From Chryseobacterium tagetis (GTDB lineage Bacteria > Bacteroidota > Bacteroidia > Flavobacteriales > Weeksellaceae): a stretch of DNA of 64,000 nucleotides. Made by a program: the position numbers and the translations under genes. Positions 27,022 to 35,251 of the stretch are shown here, piece by piece. The stretch lies in NCBI RefSeq assembly GCF_016735585.2, contig NZ_JAERSE020000003.1:682001-746000 (forward strand), written 5' to 3'. Each line of letters begins with the position of its first letter. Positions within the stretch are counted from its first letter, which is position 1. The notes beneath the pieces were generated by a model. The model ran no database searches. It was given only the letters and a program-made list of their open reading frames with translations, and was not told the DNA's origin.

Positions 27022-27561
27022 TTAATAAGGCCAAGTAACATGTAGTGGCTTCTCCATCCACGGGAATTTTATAATGGAAAAAGAGAAGGGAGATTTATTA
27101 ATTAAAATATCATAAGCTCTCTTATCTACCGTAAGTTCCCATTTGTCTGCAGATTCTGTCAGAATCCCATTCCGAACAAGCCAGTTGCCTCTAAATCCAT
27201 CTAAAGAACTGTCTCCTATTACGCTCCAGTATGAAATCGCAGCTTGTAGTAAAGAATTTATTAGTACCTGGTTTTCTGCTGTTATATCAATTGTGTCTGG
27301 GATAGTACTGGTAAGAGGTAAGCCGCAAAGAACTTTATTTAATGGCAGATCAATCTCTTCAGTATTACTTAATCCTGTAACTAAATATTGTAGAAATTGT
27401 GCAGCTTTTGATTGATTCTCCAGAGAAGTGAATTTTTTTTCATGTAATAGTCCTAAGCGTTCAAATAATATAACGAAATAGTTGTTTAAAATTACAATTC
27501 CTGCATTTCGGACTATAATTCCTGTATTTGAATTTGTTTTTTGGTTTTGTGTAATTTCCAT
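27022..27561 (-). CDS. Orphan contractile injection system tape-measure-like protein
   Basis: This 179-residue protein resembles the C-terminal part of Bacteroidota contractile-injection tape-measure proteins (CIS_tmp). It shows GIVILNNYFVILFERLGLL, AAQFLQYLVTGLSNTEE, LPLNKVLCGLPLTSTIP, LLQAAISYWSVIGDSSLDGF, NWLVRNGILT and the ending SIIKFPWMEKPLHVTWPY. Full-length family members are several times longer and sit in injection-system clusters. Here no sheath, tube, baseplate or AAA component is next to it. It may be a relic or a shortened stand-alone protein. The ORF is intact. Confidence 0.75.
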   Translation of the reverse strand: MEITQNQKTNSNTGIIVRNAGIVILNNYFVILFERLGLLHEKKFTSLENQSKAAQFLQYLVTGLSNTEEIDLPLNKVLCGLPLTSTIPDTIDITAENQVLINSLLQAAISYWSVIGDSSLDGFRGNWLVRNGILTESADKWELTVDKRAYDILINKSPFSFSIIKFPWMEKPLHVTWPY

Positions 27562-27672
27562 TTTGTCAGTGGTGATTAGTATTTAATGATTGATCTTTTT
27601 TAATGTAAATGTATTCAATCTGAACCAAATATTTATTGCTGTTAATTGATAATAAGACTAGCTAACAGAATA

Positions 27673-27703
27673 TAAAAAATCCCTCTCATCAATGAAAGGG
27701 ATT
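27673..27703 (-). terminator. Terminator of the 27724-28209 gene (ATCCCT hairpin family)
   Basis: On the minus strand, ATCCCTTTCA and TGAGAGGGAT form the stem and are followed by TTTTT. It is the inverted counterpart of the hairpins at 26891 and 31541. Confidence 0.82.
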
Positions 27704-27723
27704 CTATGTAAACTATCTAAAAC

Positions 27724-28209
27724 TTATTTTTTAGGCTTCAAAGACAAATTATCAACATAAACTGCTTGATGAACACCGTTCAGTACAACTTTCAGTCCTA
27801 AATTGGCATCCTTTTTTAAAGAGACCGTAAATGTTTTTTTATCGCCTGTTATTTTTGAAGGCTTGGCAATAGAAACATATGATTTTGAATCAGCTGTATT
27901 GTTGATGGTGAACAGTTCCAGAGTAGTTTCTCCACCATTATCCGAAGTATCAAGAGTTAATGTATAATTTCCCGCTTTGATTTTCGGGGTTACTAAATAC
28001 ATATTTTCTCTGGGGTTATTCATCGAATAAAATATAATTTTTTTATCACTGGCATACAGCATTGCTTTTCCCTGTTGAGCTGTCCAGCATTTGTTAATAT
28101 CTTTCCAGGTGTCAAAATTTTCGGTAAGAGTTGATACGGTTTTACATTGCGCATTTAGGGTTAAAAATCCCCCTAAAACAGCGATTCCGGCAAATAAAAT
28201 TTTTTTCAT
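27724..28209 (-). CDS. Secreted hypothetical protein, jelly-roll-like
   Basis: A 161-residue protein from the ATG at 28209, with a signal peptide MKKILFAGIAVLGGFLTLNA. The mature part (TLTENFDTWKDINKCW, YLVTPKIKAGNYTLTLDTSD, AVYVDNLSLKPKK) looks like a single beta-sandwich of the kind found in adhesion or carbohydrate-binding modules. There is no T9SS tail. It is divergent from the large pectate-lyase-like gene. Function unknown. Confidence 0.78.
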   Translation of the reverse strand: MKKILFAGIAVLGGFLTLNAQCKTVSTLTENFDTWKDINKCWTAQQGKAMLYASDKKIIFYSMNNPRENMYLVTPKIKAGNYTLTLDTSDNGGETTLELFTINNTADSKSYVSIAKPSKITGDKKTFTVSLKKDANLGLKVVLNGVHQAVYVDNLSLKPKK

Positions 28210-28458
28210 ATAAGACTTATTTAGATCCTGTAAAAATAACAAAAAAACACTTGATGGAAAAGTTTATTTGATAAGAGGGTTGCTTTGTTTTAAAGAAGTT
28301 TTTTATATAAATTAAATGATTTGTAATACATTTTCCTGAAATTGATTGTTGTATGTGTAAAAGATTCTTAATATCAGAGTTTTCATATTTTTTTAATATA
28401 ATTGTTTGTAATGTGTTGATATTTAGTTAGTAGCAGGATGGGGCAGGATGCCGGTGTT

Positions 28459-28466
28459 TACGTTTG
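28459..28466 (+). promoter_or_regulatory. Possible -7 box of the pectate-lyase-like gene
   Basis: TACGTTTG matches TAnnTTTG and lies 31 bases before the ATG. No TTG is seen at the expected -33 distance. Confidence 0.35.
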
Positions 28467-28497
28467 TGTTTAGATTAGTTAACACAAAATTAATTCT

Positions 28498-31494
28498 ATG
28501 AAAAAATCCTTACCCTTCAAGCAAACGCTTGCTTCTTTGCTTTTTTGTGGTTTAACATTGTCCACAATCGAATCCAATGCTCAGACATTGGCATTTCCTG
28601 AAGCCACAGGTTTCGGTAGATATACTACAGGAGCCAGAGGGGCTGCAAACCCTCAAATTTATCTGGTGACGAACTTAAATGACAGCGGTCCCGGTTCATT
28701 TCGTGATGCGGTGAGCCAGCCCGGGCGATTCGTTATTTTCAGAGTAGGAGGTATTGTTAATTTACAATCCATAGTGGCTGTTGCAGCTAATACAACAATT
28801 GCCGGACAAACGGCTCCCGGAGAGGGAATTGTATTTTTAGGACCGAGAGTATCTTTTTCGGGAGCGAATAATACCATTGCCCGGTTTCTTCGTCTTCGTT
28901 ACGGAGGCACCTCTCAAAATCAGGATGCCTCCGGAATTGCAAATGGTGCCAATATCATTCTGGATCATATGACTTTTACCTGGGGAACCGATGAGGTATT
29001 TTCTGTCAACTGGGATGGTAATGGAACAAGTCCGGATAATATAACGATCCAGAATTCAATTATCGGACAGGGAATGCACCGTCATAATCATTCTGCAGGA
29101 GGTTTGATGCAGCCGCCACCGGGAGGAAAGATAAGTTTGATTGGAAATTTATACATCTGTAATAAGACCCGAAATAATAAGATAAAAGGAATTAATGAAT
29201 TTGTCAACAATGTAGTCTACAACTGGGGAAATTATGGAAATACTTACGGACACACCCAATCTGGTGAAGCTTACATTATGGGTGGAGATTCTGCGGGACC
29301 TTCTTATGCCAATATTATCAATAATTATTTCATCGGAGGGCCGAATACAAGTACTACAGTTACCACACCATTCAGTGTAGGAAATGCCAATTTCAATTTA
29401 TATGGCTCAGGAAATTATTTTGATAATAATAGAAACGGTGCTTTAGACGGAGCTTTAGTTCCTCAGGATTTGACAGGGTATCCGGTAGGAGATGTGACAG
29501 CAATACAGTCTTCTGCGTATGATTATCCGATGAAAAATACAACGGTAACGGCTCAGACTGCATATAATAACATTATTGCAAAAGGAGGAGCATCGTATCC
29601 GAGACGTGATCAGGTAGATCAGTTGATGATTTCTGATCTGTTGTCTAAAGGGACAACTGCTACTTATGTATATGTACAAACAGATTTAACCACTCAGTTT
29701 GGTTTTACAAATGGTGGAGCAGGACATGTTTATGGTGCTCCGGCTCCTTTAGATACCGATAATGACGGAATGCCGGATGCATGGGAAATTGCAAACGGAT
29801 TAAATCCTAATGTTTTCGATGCTTTGGCGGTAAGTACAACGTATGCTCCTTATCTGAATATTGAGGTGTATATTAATGGTTTACCCAATACAGCTGCGCC
29901 GGACTTTATTATTCCGCCAACCAATCTGAACTTTACCAATGCAGTCACGACAGGAAGTCCGGCTTCAAGTTCTTTAACGGTAAACTGGAATGATAATGCG
30001 ACTAATGAAACCAATTATGTTTTAGAACGTTCAAATGACGGAACTAATTTTACAGTAATTGCAACACTTCCCGCCAATACGGTAAGTTATAATGAATCTG
30101 GTTTAACACCCAATACTCAGTATTATTACAGAGTGAAGGCAATTAATGCGACAGAATCTTCTGTGTATACTTCAAATACATCTGTAACGACACCGCCTGT
30201 TCCTTCGGCACCGACAAAACCGACCACTCCAACTCCAACGAATGGAAATAATTATGTAGAACTTAGCAGTGGTAATCTTCTTTTAAAATGGAATGGAAGC
30301 TCAAACACCACAACTTATTCTGTTTATTTTGGAACAAACCCTCAAAACTTAAGTAATATCGGTACTGTAGCTTATAATACTACACCTTCCTATCAGGTTA
30401 CCAATTTAAATACAGGAACAGATTATTATTGGAGAATAGATGCCTCCAATGCTCTTGGATCTGTGACGGGAGATGTGTGGAGTTTCCGTGCTTTAACGCC
30501 GAGTCTTGTCGGGAACTGGCCGTTTTTAGAAGCACCTTTGTCTGGTGAACAAATTACAGATTTAACGTCTTATGCAAATCATGGAACATTAAACGTAGCC
30601 TATGATAATAGCAATGTAAGAGTACCCGGAAAAGAAAATTTTGCTCTTGATCTTGCGAGTGCACCGAATATTTATATAGCCAGTATTCCTCATCAGGATC
30701 AGATTTTCTTTAATACGAATTCCTTTACGGTTTCTTTCTGGATGAAAGCTCCGACAACAATGATCCCGTCGTCGTCTTCTACAAGTCTTTATGTATTATG
30801 TAAAGGTTCATTTACCAAAAATACGACAACCGGCGCCACAGGAAAACGTTTTAATGTAGAGATAAAAGGAGGTCAGTTGCGATATGCGATAGATGATGAC
30901 ATCACGAAAAAAGAAATTACATCACCTATTGCCAATTATTTTACAGGAAACTGGGTACATGTTGTGATCATGAGAGATATTGCAGCCCATAAAATGAGAA
31001 TTTATACCAATGGTGTTTTATCAGCTGAAGGTGATGAAACAGCTGTTACAGGTATCGGTGAAACAAGCGATTTTATCATCGGAAATATCGGTGAGCTGGA
31101 ATTTTTATCAACCGCCAATGCTCCGGCTCCTTATAAAGGCGCATTTGATGAACTTAAAATGTACAACTATGCATTGTCTTCATCTGAAATAGGTGCTTTA
31201 TACAATCAGGATGTGTTGAGAAACAGTGAATTGAGTATTAGCAAAAATGTAGGAACAATATATCCTAATCCTGTAAAAGATCAGATTTTCATAAACCTTC
31301 CTGAATATAAAAAATCAGACCTTACTGCTACGTTAATTGATATGACGGGGAAAGTGATTGTAAAGGAAAAAATAAAATCCAATAAAGAAGGACTCTTTAC
31401 TCTAAATATATCCAGTATAAAAGCATCCGGAAATTATATATTGAATGTCTCAGGAGCAAATCTGAACAGCAATTTTAAAGTGGTGGCAAAGTAA
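28498..31494 (+). CDS. T9SS-sorted pectate-lyase-like multidomain protein
   Basis: A 998-residue secreted protein. Signal peptide to about residue 28; a right-handed beta-helix of pectate lyase type (about 30-400; FPEATGFGRYTTGARGA, NTTIAGQTAPGEGI, ILDHMTFTWGTDE); a calcium-binding-like DTDNDGMPDAWEIANGLNP; two fibronectin type III domains (about 480-680); a LamG/concanavalin-like domain (about 690-900); and a T9SS type A tail beginning IYPNPVKDQIFINLP. It probably binds and cleaves pectin-like polysaccharide outside the cell. No SusC/SusD pair is nearby. Confidence 0.9.
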   Translation: MKKSLPFKQTLASLLFCGLTLSTIESNAQTLAFPEATGFGRYTTGARGAANPQIYLVTNLNDSGPGSFRDAVSQPGRFVIFRVGGIVNLQSIVAVAANTTIAGQTAPGEGIVFLGPRVSFSGANNTIARFLRLRYGGTSQNQDASGIANGANIILDHMTFTWGTDEVFSVNWDGNGTSPDNITIQNSIIGQGMHRHNHSAGGLMQPPPGGKISLIGNLYICNKTRNNKIKGINEFVNNVVYNWGNYGNTYGHTQSGEAYIMGGDSAGPSYANIINNYFIGGPNTSTTVTTPFSVGNANFNLYGSGNYFDNNRNGALDGALVPQDLTGYPVGDVTAIQSSAYDYPMKNTTVTAQTAYNNIIAKGGASYPRRDQVDQLMISDLLSKGTTATYVYVQTDLTTQFGFTNGGAGHVYGAPAPLDTDNDGMPDAWEIANGLNPNVFDALAVSTTYAPYLNIEVYINGLPNTAAPDFIIPPTNLNFTNAVTTGSPASSSLTVNWNDNATNETNYVLERSNDGTNFTVIATLPANTVSYNESGLTPNTQYYYRVKAINATESSVYTSNTSVTTPPVPSAPTKPTTPTPTNGNNYVELSSGNLLLKWNGSSNTTTYSVYFGTNPQNLSNIGTVAYNTTPSYQVTNLNTGTDYYWRIDASNALGSVTGDVWSFRALTPSLVGNWPFLEAPLSGEQITDLTSYANHGTLNVAYDNSNVRVPGKENFALDLASAPNIYIASIPHQDQIFFNTNSFTVSFWMKAPTTMIPSSSSTSLYVLCKGSFTKNTTTGATGKRFNVEIKGGQLRYAIDDDITKKEITSPIANYFTGNWVHVVIMRDIAAHKMRIYTNGVLSAEGDETAVTGIGETSDFIIGNIGELEFLSTANAPAPYKGAFDELKMYNYALSSSEIGALYNQDVLRNSELSISKNVGTIYPNPVKDQIFINLPEYKKSDLTATLIDMTGKVIVKEKIKSNKEGLFTLNISSIKASGNYILNVSGANLNSNFKVVAK

Positions 31495-31540
31495 AATAAG
31501 TAAAAGTTACTTTATTCATATTTATACAAATTTTGCGATG

Positions 31541-31570
31541 ATCCCTTTCAGTAATGAGAGGGATTTTTTA
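31541..31570 (+). terminator. Terminator of the pectate-lyase-like gene (ATCCCT hairpin family)
   Basis: ATCCCTTTCA and TGAGAGGGAT form the stem, with six T after it. It differs at one loop base from the gcvP terminator. Confidence 0.85.
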
Positions 31571-31582
31571 TTAAAGTAAAAT

Positions 31583-32134
31583 TTACTCTTGAAAATTACT
31601 TGATTTATATAAAATACAGGTCTCTAATTCATTATGATCTTTTAAAAGGGGGTGCTCAAATTTATATTGCTTCTTCATTCCTATTTTGATCATAATGTGC
31701 TCTGACTTTAAATTAATTTTAGGGGCAACTGAATACACTTCTTTTAGTTTTAGAGTTTCAAATGCATAATCAAGGCATTTTTTTGCACCTTCTGTGGCGA
31801 AACCCTTATTCCATTCGCTGCTTTTTATTCTCCACCCAATGTCTATGCAAGGGGTAAAATCAGCTTCGTAAGTTTGTTCGGAAAATCCTATAAATCCTAT
31901 AAATTCATTATTTTCTAATTTATCTACAGCGAAATAACAAAAACCTTTATCTTCAAATTGCTTTGTCATTCTTTTGATGAATTCAGTTGTCTGCTCTTTG
32001 GTTGGGATGCTCGGAAAAAATTCCATAACCTCTGGATCGGAATTTATTTCGTGCATTTTCTCAATGTCGCTCAAGCTCCAGTTTCTAAATCCAAGCCGAT
32101 CTGATGTGAAGATGTAGCCTTTATTCTCTTTCAT
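31583..32134 (-). CDS. GNAT-family N-acetyltransferase
   Basis: A 183-residue acetyltransferase of the RimJ/RimL type (Acetyltransf_3): LGFRNWSLSDIEKMHEINSD at the start, CIDIGWRIKSSEWNKGFATE as the acetyl-CoA loop, and ALETLKL-EVYSVAPKINLKS. It transfers acetyl from acetyl-CoA to an amine on a protein or small molecule, not identifiable here. It lies 37 bases after the AAA+ gene. Confidence 0.9.
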   Translation of the reverse strand: MKENKGYIFTSDRLGFRNWSLSDIEKMHEINSDPEVMEFFPSIPTKEQTTEFIKRMTKQFEDKGFCYFAVDKLENNEFIGFIGFSEQTYEADFTPCIDIGWRIKSSEWNKGFATEGAKKCLDYAFETLKLKEVYSVAPKINLKSEHIMIKIGMKKQYKFEHPLLKDHNELETCILYKSSNFQE

Positions 32135-32171
32135 TTAATTTGATTGGTTTTTATTTGAGAATGACAGAATA

Positions 32172-32891
32172 TTAAGAGCTAATTTCATGCTTTCCTTCCA
32201 GCTTTCTAATCAAATTCCCTTTAACCACCGTAAAAGTATAATCTTTCGCTTCAGCAAAAGAAATTCCGTATTTGCGTTCAAGACTTCTGACATCTTCCGG
32301 AAATTTCGATAATAAACGATCATAGAACTGATCCAGAAAATCATTTGAGGGCATTGTATAATTGATTTTCAGCTGAAAACGTCTGATTAAAGCAGTATCA
32401 ATGATTTCAGGATGGTTGGTTGCACACAATAAAAGCGCGTTTTTAGGATAATAGTCGATCAGCTGGATCAATGTATTCACCAGTCTTCTCATTTCACCGA
32501 CATCTTTATCATCGCTTCCTCTGGCTTTTCCTATCTGATCAAGCTCATCAAGAAAAAGGACTGATCTTTCGCGGGCGGCTTTATCAAAGATCATTTTGAT
32601 ATTTTGTGAGGTTTCTCCAATTCTTGAAGAAACGATATTGCTTAAATTAAGGATGATGATACTTTTACCCAAAGCATTGGCAATTGCTTTTGCTGTCATG
32701 GTTTTTCCGCATCCGGAATTCCCTTCCAGAAGAACTTTGTTGTTCACAGGTAGTCCGTACTCCTGTAATTCTTTGGAATATGTATTTTCTTTGATGAGCT
32801 GTACAATCTGTTCCCTGTTTTTAGAATCAAGAAAAACATCGTCCAGGGTTACTTCTTCTTTATCTTGAATAATAAGGTTGTACAGGTTCAT
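32172..32891 (-). CDS. Small AAA+ ATPase
   Basis: A 239-residue single AAA+ module. Walker A is EGNSGCGKTMTAKAIANAL, Walker B is SVLFLDELDQIG, sensor 1 is LLLCATNHPE and the arginine-finger region is DTALIRRFQLK. There is no added protease, zinc or membrane domain. The ATG at 32891 was chosen; a longer frame has six extra residues. It is probably a remodelling ATPase with an unknown partner. Confidence 0.88.
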   Translation of the reverse strand: MNLYNLIIQDKEEVTLDDVFLDSKNREQIVQLIKENTYSKELQEYGLPVNNKVLLEGNSGCGKTMTAKAIANALGKSIIILNLSNIVSSRIGETSQNIKMIFDKAARERSVLFLDELDQIGKARGSDDKDVGEMRRLVNTLIQLIDYYPKNALLLCATNHPEIIDTALIRRFQLKINYTMPSNDFLDQFYDRLLSKFPEDVRSLERKYGISFAEAKDYTFTVVKGNLIRKLEGKHEISS

Positions 32892-32923
32892 TTTATAAGA
32901 TTTATGCAAAGATAAAGCTTATA

Positions 32924-32962
32924 AAACAAAAAAGCCGAACATGAAGTTCGACCTTATCGGCT
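32924..32962 (-). terminator. Putative terminator of a minus-strand transcript
   Basis: AGCCGA (32933-32938) pairs with TCGGCT (32957-32962), and a competing inner stem CGAAC/GTTCG is present. On the minus strand it is followed by a T run. It most likely ends the transcript of the 26-codon gene at 33130-33210. Confidence 0.55.
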
Positions 32963-33019
32963 ATTATAAAAATTAAAATTTGTTGCGTTGAATTTTTCTT
33001 ACATTATGTTTTTTTTGCC

Positions 33020-33041
33020 CTTTTACTCAATGGAGTAAAAG
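33020..33041. repeat. Perfect 9-bp hairpin
   Basis: CTTTTACTC and GAGTAAAAG around loop AATG. Neither strand has a T run after it, so it is not a classic terminator. It lies in the 3' part of the predicted small transcript from 33210. Confidence 0.5.
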
Positions 33042-33129
33042 AGCGAACAATCTTTATCAGATTGAAAACATATAACAATACAATTAGTAAATCTGCTCTA
33101 TAAGATACTTATTCTTATAAAGGATTTAA

Positions 33130-33210
33130 TTAATTCCCTTCTTTTCTAGTAGTCATGAAGTAAGATGAGAATACTATTAAACATGTTGCAATTCCGATGT
33201 AAGTTACCAT
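33130..33210 (-). CDS. 26-residue single-span membrane peptide
   Basis: A very short gene from the ATG at 33208-33210 to the TAA at 33130-33132. The product starts MVTYIGIATCLIVFSSYF and ends MTTRKEGN: one hydrophobic helix of about 18 residues and a charged tail, typical of bacterial small membrane proteins. It sits alone in a 760-base gap and is followed by a hairpin and terminator on the same strand. A-rich leader upstream. Function unknown. Confidence 0.55.
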   Translation of the reverse strand: MVTYIGIATCLIVFSSYFMTTRKEGN

Positions 33211-33579
33211 TTGTTTTATTTTTAATTATTTGACGTTTTATTGTCGATTTTACATTTGCAATATTACGGCAATTTTATGGGAATGTAAATTAAATTATAA
33301 TGATGTTTATCAGTGTTTTATGTTAATTTTCAGTCTATTTTAAGGGTTTTTGAATTGGCTTTATGATATTTTTTTTATACTTTTAATATTGTTTTTAATT
33401 GTGTTATTCTCAAAAAAATGTGAAATTATTAATGTTTCTATATTTGTTGTTTAGAGATTCACAATATTAACAGTTGGTAATATTATGTAGGAAATAATAA
33501 TTTTTATCACTCGGTGATGAATTGATTTTGCTTTTTTCAGTTTAAAAAAATGCAGCAGTATAAAATTTTAATAAAATAA
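33211..33579. other. AT-rich gap without recognised gene
   Basis: Very AT-rich, with no ORF or strong hairpin. It presumably holds the promoter of the 26-codon gene. Confidence 0.45.
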
Positions 33580-33602
33580 AAAAAGCCTACCGGAATAGGT
33601 AG
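33580..33602 (-). terminator. Terminator of the DUF6268 gene operon
   Basis: CCTACC and GGTAGA-like arms (33585-33602) form a stem; the minus-strand transcript then has a run of seven T. Confidence 0.7.
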
Positions 33603-33654
33603 ACTCAAGATTAAATATCAACAAGTTATATTATTTGAGTAGAAACAGTTTTGC

Positions 33655-34626
33655 TTATTGTTTCGTTCTGGGTTTCCCAAAAGGATTATATGAAACTCCG
33701 ATATTGAAATAGAAAGAAGGTTTGTATTTGGCTTCAAAAATATAATCTTTAAAAGATTCCTGCTTTTCAAAAACCCGAGCATTGGGAGTTGCTCTGATTC
33801 CTGTTTTTAAAGTTCCTATAAAATTTCCGCCTAAATTATGTTCATAAATGGCTCCTGAATTAATTTCCACTTGTCTGTATTCATAGGTTTTTCCTGATAT
33901 ATAATGATAGAAAGAAGTGTTATCCATCTCAGATCCGAAGGAAATTCTTCCGTTAGAAAAGACATTTTTCCTTACAAGGATCTTTTTAGGTAAAATAATG
34001 TCTGCAACCCAACCGTTGTCGAATTTATGTTCATAGGTGAAAAGAGGAAAAGCGGGAATCTGCGAACTGGGATCAATAAATGCAACAACTCCCACTGTCA
34101 TTTTTGTTTTTTGATTGGCTTTCAAAAGAATGGCTCCTGTAAACATTCCTCTTATTCTTTCAAAATGTTGTTCGCTCCCGTCTACTGAAACCGAAGCAGA
34201 ATAAATGGCTATTTTATTGAACAATTTGGAAGAATAACTGGCGTTGATTGATTCTGAATGATAATGAAAGTTTTTCTCCTGAGAATAAGCCGAAACTGAA
34301 TTCTCTGTGTTTATTGAAGTAAAACGATAGTTCAAAGAAGTGCTTACCAACCAGTTTTTACTTTTAAGAAGGTATATATTGGCATTGGCTTTTACCTGAT
34401 GAAAGTCTTTGACTTTATTTTCCGGTAAATCGTTCCCACGAAGAGCGGAAGAGAATTTATAAGGAGTGTTCTGCGTAAACTCTACGTTGAAATCTCTTGC
34501 CTGTGGAAATTTATCTGCTACAAAAGCTCTTACTTTTATAGGAATGCTATCTTTCTTCTGAGCATACACGAGATGCTGAAAAGGAAGAATGGCGAATGGA
34601 AGAATTGCCTTTCTGAGTATTTTCAT
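33655..34626 (-). CDS. DUF6268-like outer membrane beta-barrel protein
   Basis: A 323-residue exported protein: signal peptide ending LVYAQ, then alternating strands with aromatic ends (WLVSTSLNYRFTSINTEN, NKIAIYSASVSVDG, WVADIILPKKILV) and a final strand FYFNIGVSYNPFGKP. The pattern is an outer-membrane barrel of the DUF6268 type. It is the second gene of an operon, 2 bases after the 142-codon gene, and divergent from a LytS/LytT pair whose operator faces both ways. Confidence 0.82.
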   Translation of the reverse strand: MKILRKAILPFAILPFQHLVYAQKKDSIPIKVRAFVADKFPQARDFNVEFTQNTPYKFSSALRGNDLPENKVKDFHQVKANANIYLLKSKNWLVSTSLNYRFTSINTENSVSAYSQEKNFHYHSESINASYSSKLFNKIAIYSASVSVDGSEQHFERIRGMFTGAILLKANQKTKMTVGVVAFIDPSSQIPAFPLFTYEHKFDNGWVADIILPKKILVRKNVFSNGRISFGSEMDNTSFYHYISGKTYEYRQVEINSGAIYEHNLGGNFIGTLKTGIRATPNARVFEKQESFKDYIFEAKYKPSFYFNIGVSYNPFGKPRTKQ

Positions 34627-34628
34627 AA

Positions 34629-35057
34629 TTATTTAAGTTCTTTAATGGTAGATTGGAAAAAATTGAAAAGGAAAATTTTATCGTAAAAAATCTCAATGCA
34701 GTTTTCTGTAATAAACCTGAAATACCTTTCAGAGTGACACACTGCATCTTCTTCTACAAAGACGAACCACATTTCTTTTAAATCATTTTGTCTTTTAAAA
34801 GATTCGAAAACGTTAATATCAAAAGAAGTAGGATGCTTGATGTCATAAAACAGAATTCCTTTTTTTATTCCGTGTTCCTCTATAATATTGACAGGATGAT
34901 TGATGTATTCAATGATTTTAAAATGAGAATGGTAACAATCGATGAAATGATGCAGATCAATAAGCTGTATTACTTTTTCCTCCTGTTCACGATCGGTCAT
35001 ATAAAAACATTCTGTGGCGATTTCTTCTGTCAGTTCCTGAAAAGCGGTCAGTTCCAT
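34629..35057 (-). CDS. Hypothetical protein upstream of outer-membrane gene
   Basis: A 142-residue soluble-looking protein without signal peptide (MELTAFQELTEEIATECFYM, IDLHHFIDCYHSHFKIIEYI, KGILFYDIKHPTSFDINVFE). The alternation of hydrophobic strands and helices, and a Lys near the end (FYDKIFLFNFF), give a faint receiver- or PAS-like impression, but I cannot assign a family. It is cotranscribed with the DUF6268 gene and divergent from lytST. Function unknown. Confidence 0.72.
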   Translation of the reverse strand: MELTAFQELTEEIATECFYMTDREQEEKVIQLIDLHHFIDCYHSHFKIIEYINHPVNIIEEHGIKKGILFYDIKHPTSFDINVFESFKRQNDLKEMWFVFVEEDAVCHSERYFRFITENCIEIFYDKIFLFNFFQSTIKELK

Positions 35058-35077
35058 AATTCTAAAATTTTACAGAA

Positions 35078-35085
35078 CAAAGAAA
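35078..35085 (-). promoter_or_regulatory. Predicted -7 box of the 35057 operon
   Basis: TTTCTTTG on the minus strand (one mismatch to TAnnTTTG), 34 bp from the reference G of the nearest operator site. This is the same distance as on the other side. Confidence 0.4.
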
Positions 35086-35110
35086 TAGAGAATGGGTTTT
35101 GAAAAATTAT

Positions 35111-35191
35111 TTTTTATACAAGTTCCCCGTTATTTTATACGAAATCCCGAACTTTAAAATTTGTATAATAAAATAGGGAGTTCGTATAATA
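35111..35191. promoter_or_regulatory. Symmetric four-site LytTR-type operator
   Basis: Four copies of a TTyGTATAAnA motif. On the plus strand: TTTGTATAATA (35160-35170) and TTCGTATAATA (35181-35191). On the minus strand: TTCGTATAAAA (35143 down to 35133) and CTTGTATAAAA (35122 down to 35112). Each pair is a direct repeat of exactly 21 bp. LytTR-domain regulators are known to bind direct repeats about two helical turns apart. Inferred: binding by the adjacent LytTR regulator, controlling both directions. Confidence 0.62.
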
Positions 35192-35217
35192 TTTTAAATA
35201 AAAATTACGTTATTACC

Positions 35218-35225
35218 TATTTTTG
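35218..35225 (+). promoter_or_regulatory. -7 box of the lytS-like gene
   Basis: TATTTTTG, a perfect TAnnTTTG match, lies 27 bases before the kinase ATG. No TTG stands at -33, as expected for a promoter that depends on an activator. Confidence 0.55.
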
Positions 35226-35251
35226 TTAAGTTATTAAGCTTGAAGTAAAAA

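Noticed and set aside
28498..31494. Polysaccharide utilisation locus around the pectate-lyase-like gene
   Set aside because: No SusC/SusD pair, hybrid two-component regulator or other glycan enzymes flank it.
27022..32891. Possible contractile injection cluster made of the tape-measure-like gene and the AAA+ gene at 32172
   Set aside because: The AAA+ protein is a short single-module ATPase, the genes are 4.6 kb apart with a pectate-lyase-like gene between, and no sheath, tube or baseplate gene is present.
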